A stretch of 64,000 bases of DNA. It comes from JAXGYX01 sp964487355 (lineage in GTDB: Bacteria; Bacillota; Clostridia; Saccharofermentanales; Fastidiosipilaceae). Position numbers and translations under genes: made by a program. The first letter of the stretch is position 1, and every line of letters begins with the position of its first letter. The notes under the pieces were generated by a model. The model ran no database searches, was not told the origin of the DNA, and saw nothing but the letters and a program-made list of their open reading frames with translations. Where the stretch lies: positions 1 to 64,000 of the forward strand of contig CAZAPS010000004.1 of the NCBI GenBank assembly GCA_964487355.1. The letters run 5' to 3'. Below are positions 1 to 8,362 of this stretch, piece by piece.

Positions 1-588
1 GGTTTCACGCACAGCCGTGTCCAAGGGATACTCTCTCTTCTCGGCGGCGCCTCCCGGAAAGCTGATCTTGCCTGCGTGACTCTTGAGGTTGGAGGAACGC
101 ACTTCATATAGCAGCGCCAAACCTTCCGGTGTGTCCACCAACGGGGTGATGACCGCGAATCGTTTGCATTGGTCCGCACCGTCTATTGTAGGAATTCGTT
201 GCGCGATGCGACGTTGCACCGTTCTGAGACTTGGAAGCCCACGGTCAGGCTCGCTCTCAGCCACCGACCGCGTGTCATCGGTCAGCGAGTCCCGGCAACC
301 TGCCGGCGCTTGTTTGGAATCGACTGTGTTTATATTCGTCTCCGCCTGTTCAGTTTGTGTACAATCTGACAATTCCTTCGGCGAAGGACGGTCAGCGGAC
401 TCATTCATCGGTAGATACTCCCCGGAACTACCGGGCATGGGCAATAATTGACTCGGCGGAATGGGGATCTGCCAAGCGGTGTCCACCGGGATCTTTCGCA
501 AATTGGATTCAGGCTGTTTTTCATCTTGGTCCACAACCATGTTATTTTCCCGATCATCGACGGGCAGGTCAGCTTGATTTTTATTCAT
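1..588 (-). CDS. NUDIX hydrolase, CoA-pyrophosphatase-like (3' end cut by window)
   Basis: 196 codons are visible and the gene runs off the left edge. Translation gives a first ~120 residues rich in Pro, Asp, Glu, Ser and Gln with no recognisable fold, then a NUDIX domain. Near the window edge it reads LLYEVRSSNLKSHAGKISFPGG, and the NUDIX box starts as G-x5-E-x7-RE, as expected for the family. The 'LxSHxGxISFPGG' context resembles the CoA/acyl-CoA diphosphatase subgroup (NudL/YeaB type), so hydrolysis of a nucleoside-diphosphate-linked substrate is inferred; the rest of the box and C-terminus are not seen. The ATG at 588 shares one base with the cbiC stop (TAATG) and has GGAAGAG upstream, so it is translationally coupled to the cobalamin operon. 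The long disordered N-terminus is unusual for NUDIX proteins; an internal ATG at 540 is a possible alternative start. Confidence 0.8.
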   Translation of the reverse strand, partial: MNKNQADLPVDDRENNMVVDQDEKQPESNLRKIPVDTAWQIPIPPSQLLPMPGSSGEYLPMNESADRPSPKELSDCTQTEQAETNINTVDSKQAPAGCRDSLTDDTRSVAESEPDRGLPSLRTVQRRIAQRIPTIDGADQCKRFAVITPLVDTPEGLALLYEVRSSNLKSHAGKISFPGGAAEKREYPLDTAVRET

Positions 589-1301
589 TAGTCTCTTCCC
601 ACAGCCTCATATATCAACGCATTACAAATCGCCGCCGCTATATTGCTGCCTCCCTTACGGCCTTTGGCTATGATACTCGGCACCGGAAGCTGTTCAATCA
701 ACTCCTTTGCCTCGATCACATTCACAAAGCCAACCGGAGCCGCCACGATCAGCGCGGGTGGCTCTTTTCCTTCCATAATCAGATCGTAGATTTGAATCAA
801 CGCCGTGGGCGCGTTGCCGATCGCGAAGATCACCTTCTTACCAAGTTCATTTTGCAACGCGAATCCGCGTTCCATGCAGATGGTCGCGCGTGTGCATCCT
901 CTTGCTTTTGCTTCCGCGACGACATCCGGGTCACTCATAAAACAATGGACCGATCCGCCGCTGGCCGCCAATCTGTTTTTATTGACTCCCGCCTGCGCCA
1001 TTCGGGTGTCGGTCACAATATGGGCGCCGGCACGGATGGATTGGTGAGCTGTAAGAATCGCGTCCTGCGAAAACAACAGATTATCGAGATATTCGAAATC
1101 GGCGCTGGTATGGATGACACGCTTTATGACCGGTTCCTGCAAAGGATCCAACGTCCGGTCTCCCAGTTCTTCGGTTATGATCTCAAAACTGCGTCTTTCA
1201 ATTTCATCGGGTTTATAATTGATCAGGCCTTCCCAGCCACGTTTGTTCGTTTGAAAATCCGTGTTCTCCACCATTTGTTTTTGATTATGATAAATGGACA
1301 T
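588..1301 (-). CDS. cbiC: Cobalt-precorrin-8 methylmutase
   Basis: 237 aa, the usual size for CbiC/CobH. It moves the methyl group from C11 to C12 of cobalt-precorrin-8, giving cobyrinate, the last ring-modifying step before amidation. The catalytic-His region RVIHTSADFEY (His64) and the conserved blocks AHQSIRAGAHIVTDTRMAQAGVN and APVGFVN are present. About 25 N-terminal residues precede the usual family start. It lies in the minus-strand cbi operon, 18 bp after cbiJ, and its stop overlaps the start of the NUDIX gene. Confidence 0.95.
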   Translation of the reverse strand: MSIYHNQKQMVENTDFQTNKRGWEGLINYKPDEIERRSFEIITEELGDRTLDPLQEPVIKRVIHTSADFEYLDNLLFSQDAILTAHQSIRAGAHIVTDTRMAQAGVNKNRLAASGGSVHCFMSDPDVVAEAKARGCTRATICMERGFALQNELGKKVIFAIGNAPTALIQIYDLIMEGKEPPALIVAAPVGFVNVIEAKELIEQLPVPSIIAKGRKGGSNIAAAICNALIYEAVGRD

Positions 1302-1319
1302 GTCATTTCCTCTCTGCTT

Positions 1320-2129
1320 TTATCCCATCACTTCAGTGTTGAACCAGCGCAGCACTTCCTCAACCTTTGTCATGTGATCTTCTTCGACAGTCTCCCCGCT
1401 CGGCCTGGCGATCACGACACAGTCGGCTCCTACCTCGTGGGCCGCGGTGATTTTCTCCAAATAGCCACCCGGCGCCCCACCGTCTTTTGTGATGACGATC
1501 CCGGCCCGGTAATGACGAAACAGCGCGACATTCAACTCTTTGCTGAACGGTCCTTGCAGCGCCACTATATGGTCCGGACGAATGCCCGCCTCAAAGCATG
1601 ATTCCAGAGAACGGCTCGTAGGGATCACGCGCGCGATCAAGCGGTTTTTGTCGAGCGCTTCGGCATAAAAAGATAAATCCTTGCTGCCGGTCGTCAGGAA
1701 AATCTTAGCCTCGGGGGCGTGCCGATCCAAGCAAGAGGTGACCACGTGGACCACTTCTTCTCGATTCGAGACACGGATAATGGCCTGATCTCCCGTCAAC
1801 TCTGATGATCGGTCGAACCGCTTATATACCAGCCGCAAGGTTTTACATGCTTGCCGCACGTTCTTCGACACCTCAACCGCGTAAGGATGGGAGCAGTCCA
1901 GCACCCTAAGAATGTTGTATTGTTCCATCAGGGAAATGAAAGCGTCGACATTTCGCCGGCCGCTGACAACCACGGCTCCTGAGTTCGCCAACAAATCAGC
2001 TCCCCATTCGGTGGCCACACTGGCGAGCACCCGCGCTCCTTTTTTCACGAGAGCCTCGATCACCACACGCGCGTCGGAGGTGCCGGCGATCACCAAAAGA
2101 TCAACTTGCTCGTTCGGCGAAAAAGTCAC
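1320..2129 (-). CDS. cbiJ: Cobalt-precorrin-6A reductase
   Basis: 269 aa. Reduces the macrocycle double bond of cobalt-precorrin-6A with a nicotinamide nucleotide. The N-terminal VIAGTSDARVVIEAL matches the GT(S/T)-motif nucleotide-binding start of CbiJ/CobK, followed by the typical DCSHPYAVEVSKNV block near residue 100. The start is a GTG at 2129 whose GTGA overlaps the cbiH stop, with GGACGGAAAC upstream, so the two are translationally coupled. Family and context agree. Confidence 0.93.
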   Translation of the reverse strand: MTFSPNEQVDLLVIAGTSDARVVIEALVKKGARVLASVATEWGADLLANSGAVVVSGRRNVDAFISLMEQYNILRVLDCSHPYAVEVSKNVRQACKTLRLVYKRFDRSSELTGDQAIIRVSNREEVVHVVTSCLDRHAPEAKIFLTTGSKDLSFYAEALDKNRLIARVIPTSRSLESCFEAGIRPDHIVALQGPFSKELNVALFRHYRAGIVITKDGGAPGGYLEKITAAHEVGADCVVIARPSGETVEEDHMTKVEEVLRWFNTEVMG

Positions 2130-2965
2130 TTTTGTTTCCGTCCTGCCTTGTCAGGTGTCGGATTCAAATATTTTTCCTCGTAGCCGCGCGGTGTGAGCAG
2201 CTTGCCATTTTCAATCTTTGTCTGTGAATTGCCAATGATCACGATCGAAAACATATCGACATCCTGGTTGGGCAAATTCGCCAACGTGGTTGTGATCACC
2301 GTCTCTTCGCTTCTACCTACATGTGAGGCGACTCCGCAAGGTGTGTCCGTTGAACGACTTCGGGCGATGATCTCACAGCATTTGGCCAAATATGTGGCAC
2401 GCTTGCGGCTTTTGGGGTTGTATACGCAAATGACAAAGTCAGCTTCCGCGGCGGCCCTGACCCTCGCCCAGATGGTGTCCAGCGGAGTCATCAAATCGCT
2501 TAGACTGATGACAGCGAAATCGTGCATCAAAGGCGCGCCAAGCAAGGCGGCCGCGGACGAAGCGGCTGTGACCCCCGGAATGATATCAACAGTCAGCTGA
2601 TCTTCGGTCAATCCTCTACGCGCGACAATTTCGAGCAGCAGCCCCGCCATGCCGTACACGCCACTGTCGCCGCTGCTGACCAGGGCGATCCGCTTGCCAC
2701 TCAAGGCCTCATCCAGCGCGTATTCACAGCGTTCCACTTCCTTTGTCATCGCATTGCTGTAAAACGCGGCGTCCGGAAAATACTCGCGCAGTATTTTAAT
2801 ATACGTCTTGTAACCGATGACCAAATCCGCCGAGGTGATCGCCTTTGCCGCCCGAAACGTCATGTCATCCAGATTTCCCGGCCCGAAACCCACGACCGCG
2901 ACCGCGCCCTTTGATTTTTCCCCTTTCAAACCGCTCTCATCCATTTTATTTTCCAATCTAACCAT
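2126..2965 (-). CDS. cbiH: Cobalt-factor III / precorrin-3B C17-methyltransferase
   Basis: 279 aa from the chosen ATG. SAM-dependent uroporphyrinogen-methyltransferase fold (tetrapyrrole methylase); carries out C17 methylation with ring contraction and lactone formation. The N-terminal VVGFGPGNLDDMT is the family's GxGPG loop, followed by SSGDSGVYGMAGL and IPGVTAASSAAALLGAPL, characteristic of CbiH/CobJ. The reading frame is open further upstream to 3061, but that part lies inside hemA and has no similarity to the family. The ATG at 2965 overlaps the hemA stop by 8 bp; an ATG at 2944 is also possible. Confidence 0.93.
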   Translation of the reverse strand: MVRLENKMDESGLKGEKSKGAVAVVGFGPGNLDDMTFRAAKAITSADLVIGYKTYIKILREYFPDAAFYSNAMTKEVERCEYALDEALSGKRIALVSSGDSGVYGMAGLLLEIVARRGLTEDQLTVDIIPGVTAASSAAALLGAPLMHDFAVISLSDLMTPLDTIWARVRAAAEADFVICVYNPKSRKRATYLAKCCEIIARSRSTDTPCGVASHVGRSEETVITTTLANLPNQDVDMFSIVIIGNSQTKIENGKLLTPRGYEEKYLNPTPDKAGRKQK

Positions 2966-4271
2966 TCCTGAAGTCGATTCTTTTCTCACTTTTGATTTGG
3001 TTGGCAAGGTGTCGGACAGGCCGGCCCACCTTTTCCGGCGACACGGTTTCAGCATGCTCATTCTTATTTTGTTGAGTTACAAAAGGGAAGTATCGCTGTT
3101 GTATCTGTGGTGAGAGACAGCGCATAAAAACCTCAAATTCTTCCGGCGAAGCATATTCGCGCACGTTAAAAATAAGATTATGCACGACATCCGTCGTTTC
3201 CATTCGTTGGCCGGCCAATCTCAGACGTTGATCCAACTCACAAATCATATCATGACCTTGCGCGAAGATCTGCCACTTGGCGAAACGATCGACATAGTCA
3301 TCGATCCGCGCCAGCGCGGCCTCGTTTTGCTTACTTCGCAATCGATTGTTCTGCGCGGACAAGTGACGAAACTGATCAATATCTTCGATTACAACATTCG
3401 CGAACTCAGATAGACCGGTGTCCACGTCAAGTGGCACGGCAAGGTCCAAAAATAAATAGTTTTTATTATTAGCAATAAAAGGGGCAGCCTCTCTGACGGT
3501 AAAGACATAATGCGGAGAGGACGTGGCGGTAATCACCACATCAGCTTTTGACAGTGCCTGAAATCGGTCATCATAGTTGATATAGGTTAGATTCGGATGA
3601 CGATACAGCATATCATTTGAAGAAAGCATTTTTCTCGTGCGAGTCGTCGCTAATATTGTGCAATTTGAGGCTGCACAAAGGTTTTTCAACACGCCGGTAC
3701 CTGTCTGTCCGGTCGCGCCCACCAGTAAAATTGTCGGTCGATCACAAAAAGAGAGCGCGCGTTTGGCGGCCAGACTCGCTATCGATACCGGAGCGGCCGA
3801 TCCGGAAACGGCGGTCTTGATCTTTTTGGCGGCGGTGACAGAGTCTCGAAACAATGTGTTCAACACGGTTTTCGCAGTTTCATTCAGCCTAGCCAACTCG
3901 TGTGCCTTTTTGATCTGGCCTAGAATTTCCGTCTCTCCCAGCACCATGGAATCCAATCCGCAGGCGACCATTATCAAATGTCTCACAGTCTGCAAGTCCC
4001 CATAAAAATAAAAATATTTCCGGATGTTTTGTGGATCGAGATCATTCTTCACACTCAAAAGATCTTGTATCGTGCGAATCGCCTTTTGGTCGGGCGCCGT
4101 GAAATACATCTCCAGACGGTTGCAAGTGTTGACAATGACACATTCTTTAATCCCTTGCTCAGCTGTCGCCCGCCTCATCAACACGCCTGCCTCTTCATCG
4201 CTTAACGCCATGGCGGATCGAAGCCAAAGTGGGGCGGAATGATAATTGATGCCGGTCACAAAAACGGTCAT
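2958..4271 (-). CDS. hemA: Glutamyl-tRNA reductase
   Basis: 437 aa. Reduces glutamyl-tRNA to glutamate-1-semialdehyde, the first committed step of the C5 tetrapyrrole pathway. The conserved NTCNRLEMY motif holds the catalytic Cys50; GLDSMVLGETEILGQIK is the glutamate-recognition block; an NADPH-binding Rossmann domain follows (LLVGATGQTGTGVLKNL, near residue 180), where the usual GAGxM is replaced by GATGQTG, then a C-terminal dimerisation helix region. It sits between cbiG and cbiH with only 1 bp separating it from cbiG, so precursor supply is tied to corrin synthesis. Confidence 0.95.
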   Translation of the reverse strand: MTVFVTGINYHSAPLWLRSAMALSDEEAGVLMRRATAEQGIKECVIVNTCNRLEMYFTAPDQKAIRTIQDLLSVKNDLDPQNIRKYFYFYGDLQTVRHLIMVACGLDSMVLGETEILGQIKKAHELARLNETAKTVLNTLFRDSVTAAKKIKTAVSGSAAPVSIASLAAKRALSFCDRPTILLVGATGQTGTGVLKNLCAASNCTILATTRTRKMLSSNDMLYRHPNLTYINYDDRFQALSKADVVITATSSPHYVFTVREAAPFIANNKNYLFLDLAVPLDVDTGLSEFANVVIEDIDQFRHLSAQNNRLRSKQNEAALARIDDYVDRFAKWQIFAQGHDMICELDQRLRLAGQRMETTDVVHNLIFNVREYASPEEFEVFMRCLSPQIQQRYFPFVTQQNKNEHAETVSPEKVGRPVRHLANQIKSEKRIDFRNG

Positions 4272-4272
4272 T

Positions 4273-5415
4273 CTAAAATAATCTCCTTTCGCGGGAAATC
4301 GATATCGTCACACCGCTGAATCTACGTTTATCCACCAGTAAGCTTCCTTTTCGGGAAGCCAGCCAGGCAGCAGGTCCGGAGACCGAAGGGACGCCAACTG
4401 TTTGTCGGACAAATCTTGACTCACCAAAATCAATCCCCAGCGTCTGAGCGGATGTGATCGCCCGGTTCAATTCCTGCGCGGTGTAGGTGATCAGGGAAAT
4501 GCCGCGCTCTTGGCAAAGCGCGAGCAGGGCAGGCTCTTTTCCTTTAATGTCGATCGTCGCGACAGCGGCGATTGAGAGTGGACTTTCTCCGATCTCCTCC
4601 AGCAGGTGATCCAGACAATCGGACAAATAAGACGCGGCCACACCTTGTTTGCATCCGATGCCAACAAACAGTATACGTGGGTAAATTCGCAGCGCCATGT
4701 TTTGGTTCAAACCTTGGATCCATTTCGCAGGCTGATCTTTCTTCCAGCATTCTAACAGATCGGCTCGTGTCGAAAAAACAACATAAGAGCGAATTCGATC
4801 GGGCTGAGGTTGACCGCGGTCGAGTCGGATCACTGTTTTTGAAAAATCATGTTCGACCTCCAAGTCGCTAATGAATCCCACCGGTCTGCCTGCGACAAGG
4901 TCACCACTGACAGCCGGCAGCACGGCGATGTTGGCAATTTTGCTGCCGGTCTCTTTGGCGAACAGATCAAAGGCGGTGACTTCTTCCAGATCGGTCGCCG
5001 TTGTGATGACCGGCGTGCAGCCTCCACCAAGAACCGCGCAAATCTCCCGCGCGAGCTCATTCGCGCCACCCAGATGACCGGAAAGCAAACTGATCGCGAA
5101 CTGTGCTTTTTGATCGAGCACGACAACCGCCGGGTCGAGCTCTTTGCCGCCTAGCAAAGGCGCGATTTTACGCACGACAATGCCCGTCGCCATAATCATG
5201 ATTAAACCATCATAGTGTTCAAACACCGACGATAATTCAGCCAGTTTTTTAATTTCCAAAGTAGTTGAGCGGGTCAGATTGAATTGTTCGTCGGCCTCGT
5301 TGGACAACAATCGATCGCTTAACGCCTCGCCCTGAGGCGTCAAAAAAAATACCGCGAGTCTGCGAGGCTCTGACTGACCTTTGCTTTGTTCAAATTTCTC
5401 TTTCCGGTTCGGCAT
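4273..5415 (-). CDS. cbiG: Cobalt-precorrin-5A hydrolase
   Basis: 380 aa. Opens the delta-lactone of cobalt-precorrin-5A, releasing acetaldehyde. The N-terminal domain has the CbiG core (MATGIVVRKIAPLL, then LLSGHLGGANELAREI near residues 110-125), and the C-terminal domain starts with LFVGIGCKQGV, typical of CbiG C-termini. The ATG at 5415 was chosen because AAAGGGAT lies 5 nt upstream; the frame extends to 5520 but that part overlaps cbiF and has no family similarity. It overlaps the end of cbiF by 26 bp. Confidence 0.93.
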   Translation of the reverse strand: MPNRKEKFEQSKGQSEPRRLAVFFLTPQGEALSDRLLSNEADEQFNLTRSTTLEIKKLAELSSVFEHYDGLIMIMATGIVVRKIAPLLGGKELDPAVVVLDQKAQFAISLLSGHLGGANELAREICAVLGGGCTPVITTATDLEEVTAFDLFAKETGSKIANIAVLPAVSGDLVAGRPVGFISDLEVEHDFSKTVIRLDRGQPQPDRIRSYVVFSTRADLLECWKKDQPAKWIQGLNQNMALRIYPRILFVGIGCKQGVAASYLSDCLDHLLEEIGESPLSIAAVATIDIKGKEPALLALCQERGISLITYTAQELNRAITSAQTLGIDFGESRFVRQTVGVPSVSGPAAWLASRKGSLLVDKRRFSGVTISISRERRLF

Positions 5416-6172
5416 CAGATCCCTTTCGGTAACCATGAGTGAATTTCGCGTCATATAGTTTTGACAGTTCATACTCTTCGCCCAGAAACGCTCCGACCAT
5501 GACCAGTGCCTGGCGGACAATGCCTTGTTCTTTTGTCAACTCGGCAATCGTTTCCAATGTGCCGTGCACGATTGTCTCATCAGGCCAGCTCGCCCGATAG
5601 ACCACCGCGACAGGCGTCGATGGGGTATACCCACCGGCGATCAACTCCTCACTTAGCGATTCGATTTGTCCCACACTCAGAAAAATAACCATGGTCGCCT
5701 GATGCGCGGCCAAAGAGCTGATGGTCTCACCTTCAGGCACCGGTGTTCGACCGGCTTGCCTTGTCAAAATGACAGTCTGTGAGACACCGGGCAACGTCAG
5801 CTCACGTCCGAGTGTGGCGGAGGCCGCGAAGACTGAACTGACTCCGGGCACCACTTCATAGGCGATCTTTCTCTTCTCCAATTGATCGATTTGTTCTTGG
5901 ATTGCTCCATACACAGCGGGGTCACCGGTATGCACACGCACCGACAGCAAGTTTCGCTCTTCGGCCTCGATCAGCACAGCCATTACCTCGTCGAGGCTCA
6001 TCCCCGCGCTGTCATAGACTAACGTTTCCGGTTTTTTATCTTCGAGCACCGCCGGATTGACAAGGGATCCTGCGTATACGATCACATCAGCCTCGTCGAT
6101 CAGACGTTTCGCCTTGAGTGTCAACAGTTCCGGATCTCCCGGACCGGCACCGACAAAATAGATCATTTTCAA
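5390..6172 (-). CDS. cbiF: Cobalt-precorrin-4 C11-methyltransferase
   Basis: 260 aa. SAM-dependent tetrapyrrole methylase acting at C11. The N-terminus IYFVGAGPGDPELLTLK is the family signature; VRVHTGDPAVYGAIQEQ and VVPGVSSVFAASATLGRELTLPGVSQTVI are diagnostic for CbiF/CobM. The start overlaps cbiL by 4 bp (ATGA). Second to fourth members of the operon are tightly packed, pointing to one transcript. Confidence 0.95.
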   Translation of the reverse strand: MKMIYFVGAGPGDPELLTLKAKRLIDEADVIVYAGSLVNPAVLEDKKPETLVYDSAGMSLDEVMAVLIEAEERNLLSVRVHTGDPAVYGAIQEQIDQLEKRKIAYEVVPGVSSVFAASATLGRELTLPGVSQTVILTRQAGRTPVPEGETISSLAAHQATMVIFLSVGQIESLSEELIAGGYTPSTPVAVVYRASWPDETIVHGTLETIAELTKEQGIVRQALVMVGAFLGEEYELSKLYDAKFTHGYRKGSDAEPEREI

Positions 6173-6924
6173 AGCCCTCCTTTTTTCACGATCACGGTGG
6201 AAAAATACGGACGCTTCAGATTCGAATCAATTTGCCCAAGCGGCTCGACACACTCATCGGGAAAACCAAGTCTCGACAACAAGACCGCGTGGTGGTCCAT
6301 TCCACGCTCATTTAACAAGTCTGACAGATCGGTGGCCAACGCGCCGGCTTTCATGATAACCAACGTCTCCGCGTGATCCAGATATTCAAAAACCTCGTCC
6401 GCTCCTTTTAGACCGGGAACAATCGAAATTGATTCATCCTGCCGCGCCAAAGAGACACCCGCAGTGGCGGCGGCGGCGGTCACAGAGCTGACCGCCGGTA
6501 TGATTCTCGTATCAAAACCACGTGAGCGCACAATCTCATCCACATAAAAACAAGTGCTGTAAATTGTGGGATCACCGATCGTGATCATAGCGATGTCCGA
6601 ACCGGATTCGAGCACCCGCAACACCTCTTCGGCGGCCGCCAAGCGGTGTTGTATGGCCGCTTGCCGATCTTTGAGCATCGGAAATAAAAGCTCGATGATT
6701 TGCAGTTCGCCCGTGTCCAACCTTTCCTCGATATAGGGACGCACGACCTGCAAAGCCACGCTGTCTTGCCCGGGCGCCGCTACCGGCACCGCTAAATAGT
6801 TCACTTGATTCAATATATTGACCGCTTTGAAAGTCATAAGCTCGGGATCGCCGGGTCCGGTTCCCAGACTGTAAAACATGGGGGGATCCTGTCTTATTGG
6901 GCGCGGTTCACTTGCTTCATTCAT
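6169..6924 (-). CDS. cbiL: Cobalt-precorrin-2 C20-methyltransferase
   Basis: 251 aa. Methylates C20 of cobalt-precorrin-2 (cobalt-sirohydrochlorin), the first methylation specific to the corrin branch. FYSLGTGPGDPELMTFKAV is the SAM-dependent tetrapyrrole methylase start; ITIGDPTIYSTCFYV and IIPAVSSVTAAAATAGVSLARQDES are CbiL/CobI blocks. A 15-residue leader precedes the conserved start; an ATG at 6879 is an alternative but has no ribosome binding site, so 6924 is kept. Confidence 0.94.
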   Translation of the reverse strand: MNEASEPRPIRQDPPMFYSLGTGPGDPELMTFKAVNILNQVNYLAVPVAAPGQDSVALQVVRPYIEERLDTGELQIIELLFPMLKDRQAAIQHRLAAAEEVLRVLESGSDIAMITIGDPTIYSTCFYVDEIVRSRGFDTRIIPAVSSVTAAAATAGVSLARQDESISIVPGLKGADEVFEYLDHAETLVIMKAGALATDLSDLLNERGMDHHAVLLSRLGFPDECVEPLGQIDSNLKRPYFSTVIVKKGGL

Positions 6925-6985
6925 ACTGATCTTCTTTCTACTATTGACAATACACCCCGGTTACAAACCTTGGCGTCGGGCTCAA

Positions 6986-8326
6986 TTATCTCGCCATCCA
7001 GTCCGCTCGAATCAGCCAAACCGGGTTCTCCGCCTGCGCCAAATTATATCCACCACGCTGTTTAAAATGCGTAACGGCGAGCTGCATGATTTGAGGTGAG
7101 TCAAAGCCGGTGGCGCGCAACAGCTCAACCGCACGTGTCGGTGTCTCCAGCGTCACGGCGCTAATCACAACCTTGCATCTTGGTCGCTTTGCGTCTAATT
7201 CACGTAAAGTGACCGCGGATAGCAATTCGCTTAGGTAAACGAGAATTGGTCGTAGATTTCCACCTGATCCACCGATAAAAACACGGTCCGGGCAGGGCAG
7301 GCCTTGTAACGCAAGCGGTGCCTCCCCTTCAACCACGACAATATTTTCAACATTATGTCTGACCGCGTTCCGGCGGACCAATTTCGTCCCGGCACGGTCT
7401 CGCTCAATCGCGAAGACCGATCCACGATCCGCGGCCGCGAGTGCCATTTCAACGCTGACCGAACCCGTTCCCGCACCGACATCCCAGCAAATATCACCTG
7501 GACGAATCGCCAGCAGTGAGGCGATCTGCGCGCGTACCGCCTGTTTCGTCATCGGTTTGGCACCTCGGATAAACGATATATCGGGCAACCCGCCGGCGAA
7601 TGATTGAGTCACATCATGACGGTCCATCTTATCTTGCGTTTCAACGCTTCGTGGAGCTAAAGGTTCCAAAAGAACCAGACAAAGCGCGTCAGGTTGAATA
7701 TCGCGGTGACGCAAGATCTCAGCCGGGCTGCCCGAAACAATTGTCTCATCCGGATAGCTCAGGTTCAGACCCGCCGTGATCTGGAAATCGTCTCTTCCCA
7801 TCTCGAGCAAGGTGTTGGCGATCCGCCTGACATGGTGCCTTGGATCGGTCAGCAGCATCGTCTTGCGGTAATTTGACAAAGAGTTGACGAATGAGTCATC
7901 TTCTTTGCCGTGCAGGCTTACAATATCCAGGTCCGGCCAATTAATACCAAGCCGGGCGCAAAAGTACTGTATCGAGGAAATTCCGGCGATGGTTTCAATT
8001 TTTTGATCAGGCTGTTTGATCCGAAGCTGTTTTCTGATCCAGGCCGCGACACTGAACGCTCCGGTATCACCTGTTGTCAAGACAGCGACATCACCTTGCT
8101 CAAGCGCTTCGGTCAGCGGAATAATCAGTGCGCCAAGATGGGCGTCGATTTCATGCCAGACGCGTCGTCCTGTGTTTTCAATCATGCCCGACTCAACCAC
8201 CATCTGAATGATTCGTTTGCCGGCAAATAGGGTTTGACAGCGGTCGATCGCCTTCCAGGCGGCGCTCGTCACCCACTCAGCCGTTCCCGGACCCATACCG
8301 ATCAGAAAAAGTGTATGTTGATTCAA
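6986..8326 (-). CDS. cbiET: Fused cobalt-precorrin-7 C5-methyltransferase / C15-methyltransferase (decarboxylating)
   Basis: 446 aa, two domains. Residues 1-~205 are CbiE (tetrapyrrole methylase: FLIGMGPGTAEWVT, then VAVLTTGDTGAFSVAAWI). Residues ~240-446 are CbiT, a Rossmann SAM methyltransferase (ICWDVGAGTGSVSVEMAL, DRVFIGGSGGNL). Together they methylate C5 and C15 and decarboxylate the C12 acetate. The fusion equals CobL of the aerobic pathway and is common in clostridia. Start is TTG at 8326 with only a weak upstream GGAAATGAG; no better in-frame start lies before the conserved glycine loop. Confidence 0.93.
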   Translation of the reverse strand: MNQHTLFLIGMGPGTAEWVTSAAWKAIDRCQTLFAGKRIIQMVVESGMIENTGRRVWHEIDAHLGALIIPLTEALEQGDVAVLTTGDTGAFSVAAWIRKQLRIKQPDQKIETIAGISSIQYFCARLGINWPDLDIVSLHGKEDDSFVNSLSNYRKTMLLTDPRHHVRRIANTLLEMGRDDFQITAGLNLSYPDETIVSGSPAEILRHRDIQPDALCLVLLEPLAPRSVETQDKMDRHDVTQSFAGGLPDISFIRGAKPMTKQAVRAQIASLLAIRPGDICWDVGAGTGSVSVEMALAAADRGSVFAIERDRAGTKLVRRNAVRHNVENIVVVEGEAPLALQGLPCPDRVFIGGSGGNLRPILVYLSELLSAVTLRELDAKRPRCKVVISAVTLETPTRAVELLRATGFDSPQIMQLAVTHFKQRGGYNLAQAENPVWLIRADWMAR

Positions 8327-8362
8327 CTATTTACTCATTTCCAGCAAAACACAAATAAATGA

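Noticed and set aside
231..1601. 456-codon open frame on the plus strand across the NUDIX and cbiC genes
   Set aside because: It is the antisense shadow of cbiC, the NUDIX gene and part of cbiJ, which have clear family motifs; the translated product resembles nothing and has no ribosome binding site.
2966..3061. N-terminal extension of cbiH inside hemA
   Set aside because: Residues before the ATG at 2965 have no CbiH similarity and are encoded out of frame within hemA.
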